64,000 nucleotides of DNA from contig JAVXUO010002582.1 of assembly GCA_033065855.1 (NCBI GenBank), positions 496,001 through 560,000 of the forward strand, in the 5' to 3' direction. The stretch's first letter is position 1, and every line of letters starts with the position of its first letter. The DNA is from Escallonia rubra (Eukaryota; Streptophyta; Magnoliopsida; Escalloniales; Escalloniaceae). The notes under the pieces were generated by a model. It was given only the letters and a program-made list of their open reading frames with translations. It had not been told where the DNA came from and did not search any database. Position numbers and translations under genes: made by a program. Below are positions 12,401-24,400 of this stretch, piece after piece.

Positions 12401-12912
12401 GCCTTTGGAAACCTATGGTAGAAGATATGTATAAAGAAGAGTTTGGGGATTCAGAAGTAGACTGCAGAGCTTCGTTAGTACATTCACCTAAAGCAGCAAC
12501 AGATGGCTCCTGGGCTTCAGAAGATGGAGGCGACGAGTTGCAAGGAAGTGGAACATACATAGCTGCTGATGGTGGACACGTCTACAATAATCCTGATTTT
12601 ATTCCCGATGCAAGGAATGGGGGCTCTGCAAGACTAGGCTTCCAAAATGAAGCTCATGGAGACGATGATAACTTTGATTGTAAGGTGATGAATTTGCAAG
12701 GAAACCGAAGGCCTAATGGGGATGACAACCAGACTGGTGATGCTAGTCTCACGACTGCTGCTGCTGCTTACGATATCTCAGTGGGTGGTTTTGCTGTTGG
12801 CAACCAGATGTCGCTTGCACTGGGGTTGCAGCGAGGTGAGAAGGATCCCCTGCCTAGTTCTGGTGGGATGCAACTAAGGGGCGATGACTTGAGCTTCTTC
12901 TGTGGGGCCTGA
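9486..12912 (+). CDS. BEL1-like (BELL) TALE homeodomain transcription factor
   Basis: BELL proteins bind DNA as heterodimers with KNOX homeodomain partners and control meristem, organ and hormone programmes in the nucleus. Exons 9486-10466, 11610-11980, 12070-12130 and 12370-12912 are in phase and give 651 aa, normal for the family. Visible parts in order: a [14 protein letters not shown] box (about 131-144), the SKY box around [15 protein letters not shown] (about 229-250), the BELL domain across the first splice (about 312-382, [13 protein letters not shown]...AISRQI), a three-residue-loop homeodomain (about 426-488) with P-Y-P after helix 1 and the recognition helix [15 protein letters not shown], and a C-terminal MSLALGLQ box (618-625). 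The 61-bp third exon is the classic BELL exon. Intron 1 is 1.1 kb. The start is the first in-frame ATG, preceded by a uORF. The Arabidopsis BLH1/BLH3/BLH10 group is the nearest type by feel; subgroup not settled. Confidence 0.95.
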
Positions 12913-13569
12913 CAAGGCACGCATGGTTTTTGAATGGACTTGCTAAACCAGTACAGGTTTGCAACCTCCCCACTCACCTGCCTAATTTTGTAGCAAGATA
13001 AACAACAAACCTGCACCGCAACACACACAACACATTCTGGCAGTGTATATATGCATGTTGATATAGGTGTGATTACTTATTTTTGGTATAGGCAATAACT
13101 TTTTGGACGGTTTTTTCCTCTGTAAAGGGAAGATATACAAGCTTATATGTCCATTGATTTTCAAAAGTGTACATTGCAAGGTTTTGTTTTATGTAACGGA
13201 AACATTTATATACAAGCGTATAGGCGTGCATTGATGCTCATAAGCGTGACATTCATGCATCATCTTTCTTGTGTTACATGTGACATACCATCTGCTAATG
13301 CCTTTATTGCTAGTTTAGTGCGACATAAATGCTCATGGTTGTACCATACATTCTCTTTTGTTTTCTGATTTCTACGTGAAAGGCCTCACTTCACAATTCG
13401 GCCAATTTCTTCTCTACCAACTGAAAGTTAGGACATGACTAGTACCATATTCAACATATGTTCGAATTGAGGATTCCACACATGTTTATTTAGGTAGTAT
13501 ATCTCTCGTTTAAAGAATACTAATAAGCTCTAGCTTATAGCTTGTTATAATACAGATTGCGAACATCAA
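12913..13569. other. Convergent spacer between the BEL1-like and lectin genes
   Basis: The two genes converge here, so this stretch holds both 3' UTRs. It is AT-rich with no coding frame worth supporting. Polyadenylation-like AATAAT/AATACT words occur near 13517-13550, but I cannot assign cleavage sites. Confidence 0.5.
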
Positions 13570-16543
13570 TCAAGAAAAGATTTTCTTGAGAGATGAGGGT
13601 CTTGTAGATCTTTGATTTCCTAACCAATGTTGCATGTGGACTCCAATAGCATCCAAGTACATACTACTCCTCCCATGAAAGCCAACAACCTTGCCTTCTG
13701 TTGTATTTGAAGTGAAAAACGTTCCTAACTCCTCACCAAAAGGGCCATACTTCCTTCTACTTGTATGAAACGTTAGTGCCTTGATAACTTTCATCCCCTC
13801 TTCTCTGCTGATAGGACCATAGAATCCACTTAAGCAAGTTAATACTTCATGAGGGTACTCTAGTTTTATCTGAAGAAACGAGAGAAACTCATAAGTGACG
13901 AACATGGTTAGATAATAAGTCCCGCAGTACCCCCACCCCAACCAACAAACCAAAGATAATGGTTTATTACCTTATGGGATGTATGTCCTCCGTTACCTCC
14001 ATGCTTCACGGACCAAACAGATTGTCCATTTCGATCATACTCAATCTCTATAGAGCAAATGGCCTGTGAACTTGTCAATATAATTTGCTTAATCCCGGTA
14101 AACACTCCGTCATCCCAAGGTTTCCCTCCATCCCCACCCCATGGACCAGGTCCATGTGGAGATGGATCTTTTACCACACGTTGGTCGCCCTAATCAATAT
14201 AATAAGAACAAGTTTTTGTATATAAGCATGCGTCACAAATATGTATTTAGAGCCAATTTAAGCATAAAGACCTCTTTTATTGGGACAGAGGAATTACGTC
14301 CTTGTGTTAAACAGCAGTGGGTCATTTATGTCTAAACGTTTATGGTAGTATACCTCTTGGCGTAGGCCTCGCCTTCCTAGTTTAAATGACCATTTTGGGG
14401 TATCATCTTCATTAGCCGGCACTTCAGATTGGTTGGAGGAGTGGGATGACAAGATAGGCGCTTCACGGTGGTCAGAGGAGTTCGATGGACAGCTTATGGC
14501 TGGCTGAACTTTGCCTTCCACCACATGAACTCCGATAGCGTCGATAAACAACCCTTTCCTTCCATGAAAGCCAACAATCATCCCCTCTCTCAAGTTGGTG
14601 GAAAATGACTGTCCTACTTCTTCTCCAAAAGGACCATACACTGCTTTTGTGGTATGGAAAGTGAGTGACTTGACGACAGTAGGCCCCATGATCATTGTAG
14701 ATCCAAAGTAGCCTGTCATATGAGTCAATACTTCTGTTGGATAATCAAAGACTATCTGCAAAAAGAAACATCCTCTTATCCTATCCATCCAGATAAAGGG
14801 AAGCGACAAATCCAAAGAACAAAAGGATGTTGCTTGACAAGTATATAAACATATTGCATGCAGTACAACCACGCATGACAATAACTTGAATGGCAACATT
14901 GTTGTGCTTTCTGAGATTAGCATATTCTGATATGGAGACTAGTCATAACGTATTCTTTAACCACGGGAAAAGATGTGATCGAGTTGAATCTCAGAAGGGT
15001 ATCCATACCTTATCAGCTTTAAATCCTCCGGTTCCGCCATTTTTGCTTCCCCACACAGCTTGTCCATTTTTGATATAACAAGCTCTAATGGAAACAATTC
15101 CTACATTACGCGATACTCTGATTTGCTGAATGCCATCATAAATTCCATCGTCGAACATTGTCCCACCGTTGCCGCCCCAGGGTCCATACGTTACTACACC
15201 TAGGACTTTTTTGGAGGGTACTCTCGCAATTGTTGATGGAAGCCAAATCTGAAGGAAAGAAAATCCCAAGAATATGAGAAGTGGTTCTACTGAGGTCCAT
15301 CTGTGGTGCAACAAATCTTGATGAATAATATGGTGCGCACACAAGTTGTTGAACCTCTATAAAATTAGTCAATGATAAGATGTACACAGATTATGCCTTA
15401 TGTTCATGTCGTTAGAGCGCAACTGCAACTGTCGTATTGCACTGTAAATTGTTGTACAATAGCCATTGCATGTTGTACAACAGATGAAATTACATAATAC
15501 GCTTGAACATAACAATAAGGATAAGAGTTTCAAGCCTGCCTAAAATTGTCTTCCAACTTAGTATGACATATTAATTTATGTAGTGCAGTATCAGATATCT
15601 TACTATGCTGAATAGCAGGTTATAATTGGATAGTACCTTGTTACTCGATTCTGCATGGTTGAATTCGCGAGGACTAGAAGATTGCCTCGAGAGACTAATA
15701 ATATCTGGTAGAGAGTTATTGTTAGCATATTGTTCCTTGCGTCTCAGGGCAACAATCAAGTCGTAGTCTTTGCCAAGATTTCCTTGTATCATTGAGTACC
15801 CAAGTTTCTCGTTCTCCTGAAACGTGTAACCTTGAGAATAACGAACCATGGAACCCAAAGTGGTAGATTTTTGAATGGGATCTAAATGAGCCCCGATCGC
15901 GTCGAGATACCACCCATACTTGCCATGGAATCCAACAATTTTGCCTCCAACCATAGGGAAGGAGAATGGTATGCCTTGTTCAACACCATAGGGTCCAAAT
16001 GATCTTTTGTTGCTCTCAAAAGTGATTGACCTTATTATGGTTGGCCCCCATTCATTCAAGCTACCGTAGTATCCGTGGAATGAGGTTAGAAACTCATCGG
16101 GGTAGTCTAGCTTGACCTACGAGCAAATCATACGAGAAATTACTCAATCAACTGTTAACGCAACAATCACACATAATTTTTTCTACTGCAATATAAGATG
16201 TAAAAAACCGATTCCATGTTGAAAAAAAAAAACCTCACGGGATTATTACTGAAGCGTACAGTTATTAATAGAAGTAATACAATCATGCACAACTGTAGTT
16301 ACGTTGAAATCATCTTACCTGGTCGGTCTTAGCGCCTCCGCTGCCACCATACATTTCTGTCCAAACGGAGGTTCCTTTTCGATCATACTCAATTCTGATC
16401 GAGTCAATACCAGCTGCATGGGTTATTATTAGCTGCCTTACTGTGGAGTAGACTCCGTCGTCCCACTGAAATCCATCTTGACCTCCCCATGGTCCAACCA
16501 TTATCGTAGTTTTCTTGCCATAATCCTCCCAACTCTTCACCAT
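13570..16543 (-). CDS. Jacalin-related lectin with three tandem jacalin domains
   Basis: The predicted product is a mannose-type jacalin-related lectin, normally nucleocytoplasmic as no signal peptide is present. Exons on the minus strand are 16543-16319, 16116-15637, 15248-15009, 14755-14354, 14189-13971 and 13869-13570, all joined in phase 0, giving 621 aa. Each domain is made by an exon pair: GPWGG...DDG...GG(S/T/N)GG in the first and (V/I)KLDYP...FGPYG...GFHG...LDAIG in the second. Domains lie at about 15-155, 255-400 and 460-613. The sugar-loop motif GxxxD is present in domain 1 (GWYLD) and domain 2 (GLFID); in domain 3 it reads SMYLD, with Ser for Gly. Linkers between domains are polar and Ser-rich. 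The start is the ATG at 16543; a 5' UTR exon ending at 16629 with a gtaaga donor probably precedes it. The architecture matches the Arabidopsis JAL3 (At1g19715) type. Confidence 0.93.
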
Positions 16544-16714
16544 GCATGATCAACTTAAGTTGGTTAGCAGGCTATTCAATACGTTACACGGCAAGCCAAA
16601 GATACAAGCATACATATAGGGCTCTTACCATATTTCAGCGCTGGCAGAAGAAAGATTGAGAACTGGAAGTGCCACACCAGAAATGAGATGAATATTGGAG
16701 TGTTGTGCTAAGGA

Positions 16715-16730
16715 GGTTAATATATAGGAG
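16715..16730 (-). promoter_or_regulatory. Probable TATA box of the jacalin-lectin gene
   Basis: The minus strand reads cctatatattaacc about 175 bp upstream of the lectin ATG. The distance leaves room for a short 5' UTR exon ending at 16629 and a small leader intron. This is a sequence-and-position guess only. Confidence 0.35.
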
Positions 16731-17090
16731 GAATGCGTGAAGGCAAAGCAAGGCTTGTTTGTGCAAGATACTCTGTCCGGAACAGCTGAATCCAGTAAAA
16801 GGAAGCAAATTCGGGGTTCCACTATGCAGGGAAGGGATTGAAAGCAAGAGAATAGGATACCCTTATCAATATGATATATAGAAGTTCCAGTGATAAGTTG
16901 CTCTTCTTGAAAATTTGAAGTTTCATTCTATGAGCACAAAAGATTCTGCTTTGTGTTGTCATAGGCAAATAGTCCTCGTTGTTTTAATTTCTTTGATAAT
17001 ATTATGGTAATACTGTATACATAGTTCAAAATCTTACATCTAAAAAAGGAAAAAATAATATATTTATCCACGCTAAAAACCATTAATATT

Positions 17091-17664
17091 AATAGGGATG
17101 ACAATATGGGACGCCACGCCCCAACCTAAGTCACATCGTCCCTTGTAGATCCAACCCATCCCATTTAACACGATAAAAAATTATGGGTCAACCCGTTTAG
17201 TTTCTATTTTTTTTTTTTTGGGTTTTAAACTGGTTACTTTTTTCTTAAGAAAAAATATCTTTTTTATTCAGGTTGGCGACGACTGCAGACAAAGGCGGCT
17301 GCTGGAGTTGGGCGGCGGTCAACAGCGGTGGTTGCCGGAGTTTGTCGGCGGTCTGCAGATGGCAGTGGCAATTACTGCCAAAATTGGTTGGCGGCGGCGG
17401 CTATCGGACTACAGTGACTGTCGGTTGTTGACAACAGCTGGCAGCTTGTGTTTCTGCCTATATGAAAGGGAAAAAAAAAAAAAAGCATGTATGTGGGTTA
17501 AGTTTTTAAAAATCTATTTGAGTTATGTTGAGAATGAGAAAAATCCAAATAGCCCTAATTGAATAAATCTCAATTCGTGTTAGGGCTTTTCTAGTTTAGT
17601 ACTATGCGGAGCGGGGCGGGGCGGGGTGAGGCTCCAATTAAGCCCCCAAATTGCCATCCCTATT
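17091..17664. mobile_element. Non-autonomous inverted-repeat element with GC-rich subterminal repeats
   Basis: The left end aatagggatgacaat is matched in inverse at the right end (attgccatccctatt), 14 of 15 bases. An atatt repeat flanks both sides (17086-17090 and 17665-17669) as a candidate target duplication. Next to the right end lies a gcggggcggggcgggg run, and the interior is rich in ggcggc words; its 114-codon open frame (17218-17562) has no protein-family look. No transposase is present. The GGGATGGCAAT terminus is familiar in plant non-autonomous DNA elements; I lean to a hAT-like origin, but the 5-bp flank does not settle it. Confidence 0.6.
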
Positions 17665-20600
17665 ATATTAGGGTGCAATGGGGGCTATGGTTACTGCTTA
17701 TATAAGTTCCTTTTCTTTCTCATGCCTTGCAAAGAAGCTGAGGATGCGAACGCTTTAGCCATTATGGCTTGAGGGAGCTTTAGAGCCAATTGCTCGAGAT
17801 TCAAGAAAGAAAACAACAAAAGCACATATATATTTCCAATAATTATGCGAGAGGGTGCCTCGTGGGATGAGGATGATCAGCAGTATTTTCATGTGTCAGA
17901 AGTCAGAACAAGAAATTTTGAGAAGGATAACCCAGTGATGGCCTAGCTTTAGAACAACTTTAGTGTTTGAGATGGATCCAAAGTTCGCAAGCTGGCCCTG
18001 TAAATAGATTCTAACACCAGCTAGGGGGAAAGCAATCCTCACGTCACTAGTGGCATGTGTGTCTGCGATCGAACACTCCTCAGCAGCTGCAGGGAGGTAT
18101 ATCATCCGTAGAATATATTAGGTGGTTTATGATTACTAGTCCCTCAACTCTTCCTATCACATCAATTCCCGCTCATCAAACGATCTTAAAAAGTCGGGGC
18201 AAATAATATAAGGCCATATAACATTCTCTGCATCATTTGAGTCTATACATCTTCCATCCTTGTCCAATACGGTGTAGCAGTTTAGTTACACATGTACGAG
18301 ACCATGTAATATTTACTCATTTACACGGTATGAAGGAGGCTCCATCTACATTTAGATTCACGATATTTTTAGAGTTACTTATCTCCAAGGCGTGTTGTTG
18401 CAATTTCCTTTTGTTTTCCTACTCTCATCCATTTCTGTTTTTCTTTTTTCTTTGTTAGGCACTAAAGTAACCGACAATTAGTCAAAAATCCTAGATATTT
18501 TGCAAGAACCAAGTTAAAAGTAGCACTACATAAGAAGATATATGCCCTCACCAAATAATGGGTTCCACCCATGTCCCCAACCAAGATGAGGCATTTAATT
18601 TGGAACCAAGATGAGGCATTTAATTTGGATGCATGTGAATGTTATAGACCAAAGGGAAAGATGGGATCCTTAGACCATCCTCCATTAATTTCTTGCCTTC
18701 AAAACGAACTTATCCTTGAAGTATGACAAGGCAAACCACTAAATATCTTCCCCTACTTACACTTTGTCGTTTGATACTTTGGGCAATGGATTTAGCCAAC
18801 TCTAGCAGTGGCTGTTGTGTCTATTGCGAGACTTGCGACAAATGCGCAGTTTGAATAATAAAAGCTGTTACAAGAATGATCTAAGAGACATGTGCCATAT
18901 ATAAGAAATCATAAATCACCTTATTTTTTTGGAGCAAGTTGGTGTTTTGTAATACTGTGCTGACTCCAATGTTTGCAGATCCAATATCCTCAGTACCAGT
19001 ATAGTCAGAAGGATGCAGACGCTGGCAAACGCAGCTCAGCAACTGGGATATTGTGTTTGTGGGGTTTTCTCAGTATGTAGGTTAGCTTTCATGTCTGTCG
19101 TCCAGAGTATTCTCTGCACTTCATCATATTCTTGGTTGACTTGGATCGTTGCAACTAGGGCCAACTCACCCCACAAAAGTCCTGCTATGAGCAACTCTAA
19201 ATTCATTTTCTCGAGAGCTACTTTTTACGCTTTAATTTTTCCGCTCATTCGACACGTGCGATACGGTAGAAAGAAAGTTTACCACTGTCGTAGTTCTATC
19301 GTGTAGCGCCAAGACGAATGTGAATTTAACTACAAAAAGGTGTAAGAGAAATGGAAGTGAGTATATTTAGAGACACAATGACTACGTTTGAAAATTTTAA
19401 TGCCCAACGAGATCCGAAATTTGCTCTAAGCAGTGGGACTGATGTCAAGAACTCACTGTATACGAGTAAGGGCCCATGTCCTTAGGGTTCCGATTCTTTG
19501 AATTTGACATGATCTCTTCCAAGACAAAGGACTTTTTGGCTCAAAGATGTACTGCATTTTATAAACCTTTGCGTTGGGTCCATAACGTTGAAAAATATAA
19601 GTTTATACGCCCACGTGCACCTCCCAATTTGCACGTAGTTCTCAAATATTGGTTTTCGCTTTTTTTTATTAAATGATATTTTTGGTCTTTCAATGCTTAA
19701 ATGAGAACGTTATATTGAGGCGGGGAGAGAGTGCAACCTGTTTAGCTTCGAGCTCAAACAATTAGTGCAATTAGAAGGGCATACCCCGGGCTTTACTTAG
19801 TCATTGCTTGTTGCTAAGTAAAGTGAATACAAAGTCTAAGATCAGAACATATTCAGGAAGGTCCCAATTTGCATAAAGCAGCAAATTTCTAGACCTAGAC
19901 TGAGAATTCTGAGTTTGATTCGTATTTGTATATTTTTTTGTGCAAGTCTTGAGTTCGATTCTTCCTGTTGGCATTTGACCTCGTTTATTATTTCTCATAC
20001 TTGTGCATTCGGTGGCAATTTGAATTATGTATTGTCGGGTTGATTATCTAACAACTTAAGCTACTAGACAAGTAACTTAACATAATTAGTGCGTGACTTT
20101 TACAGTAAACAGTTATCCTCGGACATCTGAAAATAAAAGGGAGCACGATTACTTTAGATGGACAGAGTACAAGCATTCTTGAATTTAGTAGCCAAATTTG
20201 AATCTTAATCTTAAAATTATTATTCATCATTTTGGTCGTACTATAATTCTATAAGAATTGAGTGGCTTATTGGAGTCCCAAAAGACGAATGTGATACCAT
20301 GAACACTATCAATACCTTGAAGACATGCCACATGGTTCCAAAGGCCAAACCATGACAACAAAGAGAGTAGTAAAGTGGGCACGCATCCAATAAAGAGATA
20401 AAAAGGGCGAGGATCATACCTTAAACATGTTACTAAAACTAGAATCTTGATTCATAAGATCCATATGGAGGTCAAGATAATCTGTGGTTGCCATGGTTAT
20501 AAAATGATGCAATGTTCTACATCGACTCGTTATAGCCTGCAAAATGCTTTACATGGGTGCCACTGCAGGTGCCTGGTGGTTGCTCCGATAGGCAATTATT

Positions 20601-21485
20601 AGTCTAGAAGCTCCTATTATGTCACAGTAATTGACACGTAGCGTTGTTGTACTTCATGCTCTCTCCGGTGTACATACTACTCAAAACATATCGCTAATTA
20701 AACGGCACGGTACTTGAGATTCACACATAATTTTGTTGCAATAACGCCTCGTTGCATCGCCCATCTAATGTACACATAAAATTGGTTTATCTGTACCACA
20801 TGGTACTATATGGAAGCATGTGAGTTCAATAGCTACCTCATCTACCCGTAACCTCTAAAGAAAGCTTTGCAAGTATAAAATGCAGATGATGTTACAGTTG
20901 ATAGACCTAATCTCATAATGCAAGCTTATGGTTTAGTTCCTCAAAAAAATTTAGTAACAACCACAACTAATATAGCCCACCTGTTAACTTTCTCTTTTTT
21001 GAAATTATTGGTGTAGGTTGCCCCACCTTGAGTTTCAATATTCTTTTCCAGGATACTTAAAGCATATTTGAGTGAATCAGGCTTACTGTAAGTACTCATC
21101 AAAAACTTATTGAGTTACCTCAATTAGACTACTTATTCAAACTTCAAAATAACTCAATCACATGTTTTTGCAGTGAGCATCAGGGTAACTATACTATTCA
21201 CGAGCATCAAACTTTTGTCTTCAAGCGAGAGAAAAGCAATTCATCAAAATGAAAAGAAGCACTTTTGACTGTTTACACTTGAAAAAACACTTCTTCTGAA
21301 CTCAAAAAAAAGGTATTACAAAGAAGCATCCAACCAAGCAACATCATATAAGTTGCTACACTTCCAGAGCTGGATTTAGTAGTAGCTTCCCCCCCTGCTC
21401 CTCTACACTTCCACCCCCTTCCTTACCTACTGAGTCTTCCCTTTCCTTTCTTTCAAACTTCCCTCCAACTACATTCAGAAAGAAA
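17665..21485. other. Long spacer before the beta-galactosidase gene
   Basis: About 3.8 kb without a gene I can support. It is AT-rich. One exon-like fragment at 18979-19074 begins after a good acceptor (gtttgcag) and reads IQYPQYQYSQKDADAGKRSS before a stop; it has no visible partners and may be gene debris. The last few hundred bases contain C-rich leader-like sequence (near 21390-21480), so the beta-galactosidase promoter and 5' UTR lie at the right end. Confidence 0.5.
18580..18629. repeat. 25-bp tandem duplication
   Basis: The unit accaagatgaggcatttaat plus ttgga occurs twice head to tail with no mismatch (18580-18604 and 18605-18629). The identity of the copies suggests a recent slippage event in non-coding DNA. 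Confidence 0.85.
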
Positions 21486-24400
21486 ATGGAAACTAGCTCG
21501 GTTTCCAAGGTGTTCATCTTGTTCAGCATTGCCATTCTACTAATGGGTACTCGGCTGATCCAGTGTACTGTTACCTATGACAAGAAGGCAATAATTATCA
21601 ATGGGCAACGGAGAATACTCATCTCCGGCTCTATACATTACCCCAGAAGCACCCCTGAGGTATACTGCCTCCCTACCAGTCTTTTTAACTTTGTTGTATG
21701 CATACGTACATGTGTGCTTTAGTGATTTTCTAGCTGATTTCTGTATTAAATTCGACAATGTTGGTGCCTTTGATGAAATGCGGTATGTTGCAGATGTGGG
21801 AAGATCTTATTCAAAAGGCTAAAGATGCAGGAATTGAGGTTATTGACACCTATGTCTTTTGGAATGTCCATGAGCCTTCCCCTGGCAATGTGGGTTTTGT
21901 CCCAGATCTCCTTATTTTATCTCTTCAATCTTTACTTCTTTCTTTTTACTTTTCACTGTTCATTTACTTTCCCAGTCGTTCTTTCAATGTTGATTTGCTT
22001 GCCTTCTTGGATTTTTTCAGTATGATTTTGGGGGAAGATATGATCTTGTACGGTTTGTCAAGACAGTGCAAAATCTTGGTCTATACGTCAATCTACGCAT
22101 TGGACCTTACGTTTGTGCTGAATGGAATTTCGGGTACTTAATTTTTAGTATTTTTTTCTTTTCATTTGGGTGGATCTAATTTCTGCAGGGGGAAATGCTT
22201 GATAGTTGGATCGTCGTTTAATCTTCTTAATTGTTGATTTCCTGCAGAGGGTTTCCTGTATGGTTGAAATATGTTCCTGGTATCAGCTTCCGAACAGATA
22301 ATGAGCCTTTCAAGGTTTCCTTTTTACCTTTTGTGTCGCTTCCACTTTGCTGCCTTTTCACATTTCCTGAAATTGGCCTGGGGAGGACACAATTAAAGCA
22401 TTTCAAAATTGATGTGCTTATTTTATTTTGCTTTACTTCATAATTCTGTTATGATCACCTTTTTTCTTAATTCTGCTTTTGCGTGTGTATGTGTATGTGC
22501 GCGTGCGTGTGTCTGGTAGAGGTGGGTATTTGAAGGCCCGAAATAAAAATTATTGAACATTCTTGTTGAAGTAAAGTATGTAATATCTTCCATTATTCAT
22601 ACTTTTGAAGGCTGCAATGCAAGGTTTCACCAACAAGATTGTTCAGACAATGAAGAGCCAAAAACTTTTTGAATCACAGGGCGGCCCCATTATCCTGTCA
22701 CAGGTACTTTCTCTTTGCCAGATAAAGCATGGTATTCATCGAATTTGCTTCAGTGTCAATTTAGACTATTGTCAAAGTAGCTCCTAATTCATTTTGGTTT
22801 TATTGGTATTTTGAAAATGTTGATTGCGTAGATTGAGAACGAGTATGGGCCAGAAAGAAAGTCTCTTGGTGCTGCTGGGGAGGCATACATAAATTGGGCA
22901 GCAAAAATGGCTGTTGGACTGAATACAGGTGTCCCATGGGTAATGTGCAAGGAAGATGATGCACCCGATCCTGTGGTGAGTTAATTTTTAAGCCTCACTA
23001 CAGTTGCATATCAGAAGCCTTCCTTGTTTCTCGATTGTTTGTCAGTCAAGTGCGCTATGTTATGTTTGTTCCCTTTGCTACCACTGGACTTTATGCTGTC
23101 AAAATCATCCTTTATTGTTTATAAGTTTATACTAGGAGATCCTCAACTTTGCCTTCATGAGAAGTTTTGTTTTCTATATACTTGAAAACAGATAAACACG
23201 TGTAATGGTTTCTACTGTGACGCTTTCACCCCCAACAAGCCTTACAAGCCTACAATGTGGACCGAAGCCTGGAGTGGCTGGTAAAATTTCTCGTTTGGGC
23301 GTGGTATTCAATTTGCATCCGTCATTCATCTGTTTATTCCTGCACCATTTACCTTCTATGTTCAACTTTTCTTTTGCTGTGGGATTGATAAGGTTCACAG
23401 AATTCGGTGGGCCAACTAACCAGCGGCCTGTTCAAGATTTGGCATATGCAGTTGCTCGTTTCTTACAAAATGGCGGCTCGTACGTTAACTATTACATGGT
23501 TAGTTACCATCCTTCAATCCCTTGACTGCTGTGACTTACTACCAAAGATTACTCGAGAATCGAGTCTAATTTGCTTGCTGCTTGTGGCAGTTCCATGGAG
23601 GAACCAACTTTGGGCGCACAGCTGGAGGTCCTTTTATTACCACCAGTTATGATTATGATGCTCCAATTGATGAATATGGTGAGAAAGCTAAGATTTCCTT
23701 TTCCATATTTTTGTGTAGTCCAAGAAACGGAGTTATTTTCATCCTTGAAATTTGTTGCAAAAACTTCTATGCTCACACAATTATAATCATATTCGGGACT
23801 GCTTTAGACGTTGGGGTTCCTTTGATGACTAGTCTCTGTTGACATGCGTGCCATTTCCTTAACTACATTATTCTTAACATATTTCTCAAAAAATTCATTA
23901 CTTATGGAGATTGATGCCTAGTCTTTTTGCACTTCTAGCAATTCCCAGGCCTCCAATTTGACCTGCTAATCTCAAAATTATTTTGGTTCTATTGCATCTG
24001 TTTTTATACTGTTGACCATGAAACTCATCACATTGTCTTCAGGTATGATCAGGGAACCTAAGTATAGCCATTTGAAGGAGCTACACAGGGCTATTAAACT
24101 CTGTGAACCAGCTTTAGTTTCTTCGGATCCCACTGTTACTTCATTAGGGAACTCTCAACAGGTCAGCCTTAATCATACGACTCCTTTTTCGGGTAATTTG
24201 AGGATCTCTTTTTAATTAACCATTTCACAATTATTAGCAAGTCATTTTCATTATCCTCAGGCTCATGTATTTGCTGCGGGGCCGGGAAAATGTGCAGCTT
24301 TCCTCTCAAACGTTGACAGCAACTCTGCTGCAAGGGTGGTATTCAACAATATGCACTATAATTTGCCTCCCTGGTCAATCAGCATCCTTCCTGACTGCAG

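Noticed and set aside
16551-16631. An earlier lectin start at the ATG ending at 16629
   Set aside because: That ATG is followed at once by a splice donor, and joining it to the nearest acceptor puts the ATG out of frame with the first jacalin domain; the ATG at 16543 reads straight into it.
17218-17562. A 114-codon frame inside the 17-kb inverted-repeat element
   Set aside because: Its residues come from GGC-rich repeats and poly-Lys; no transposase or other motif is present.
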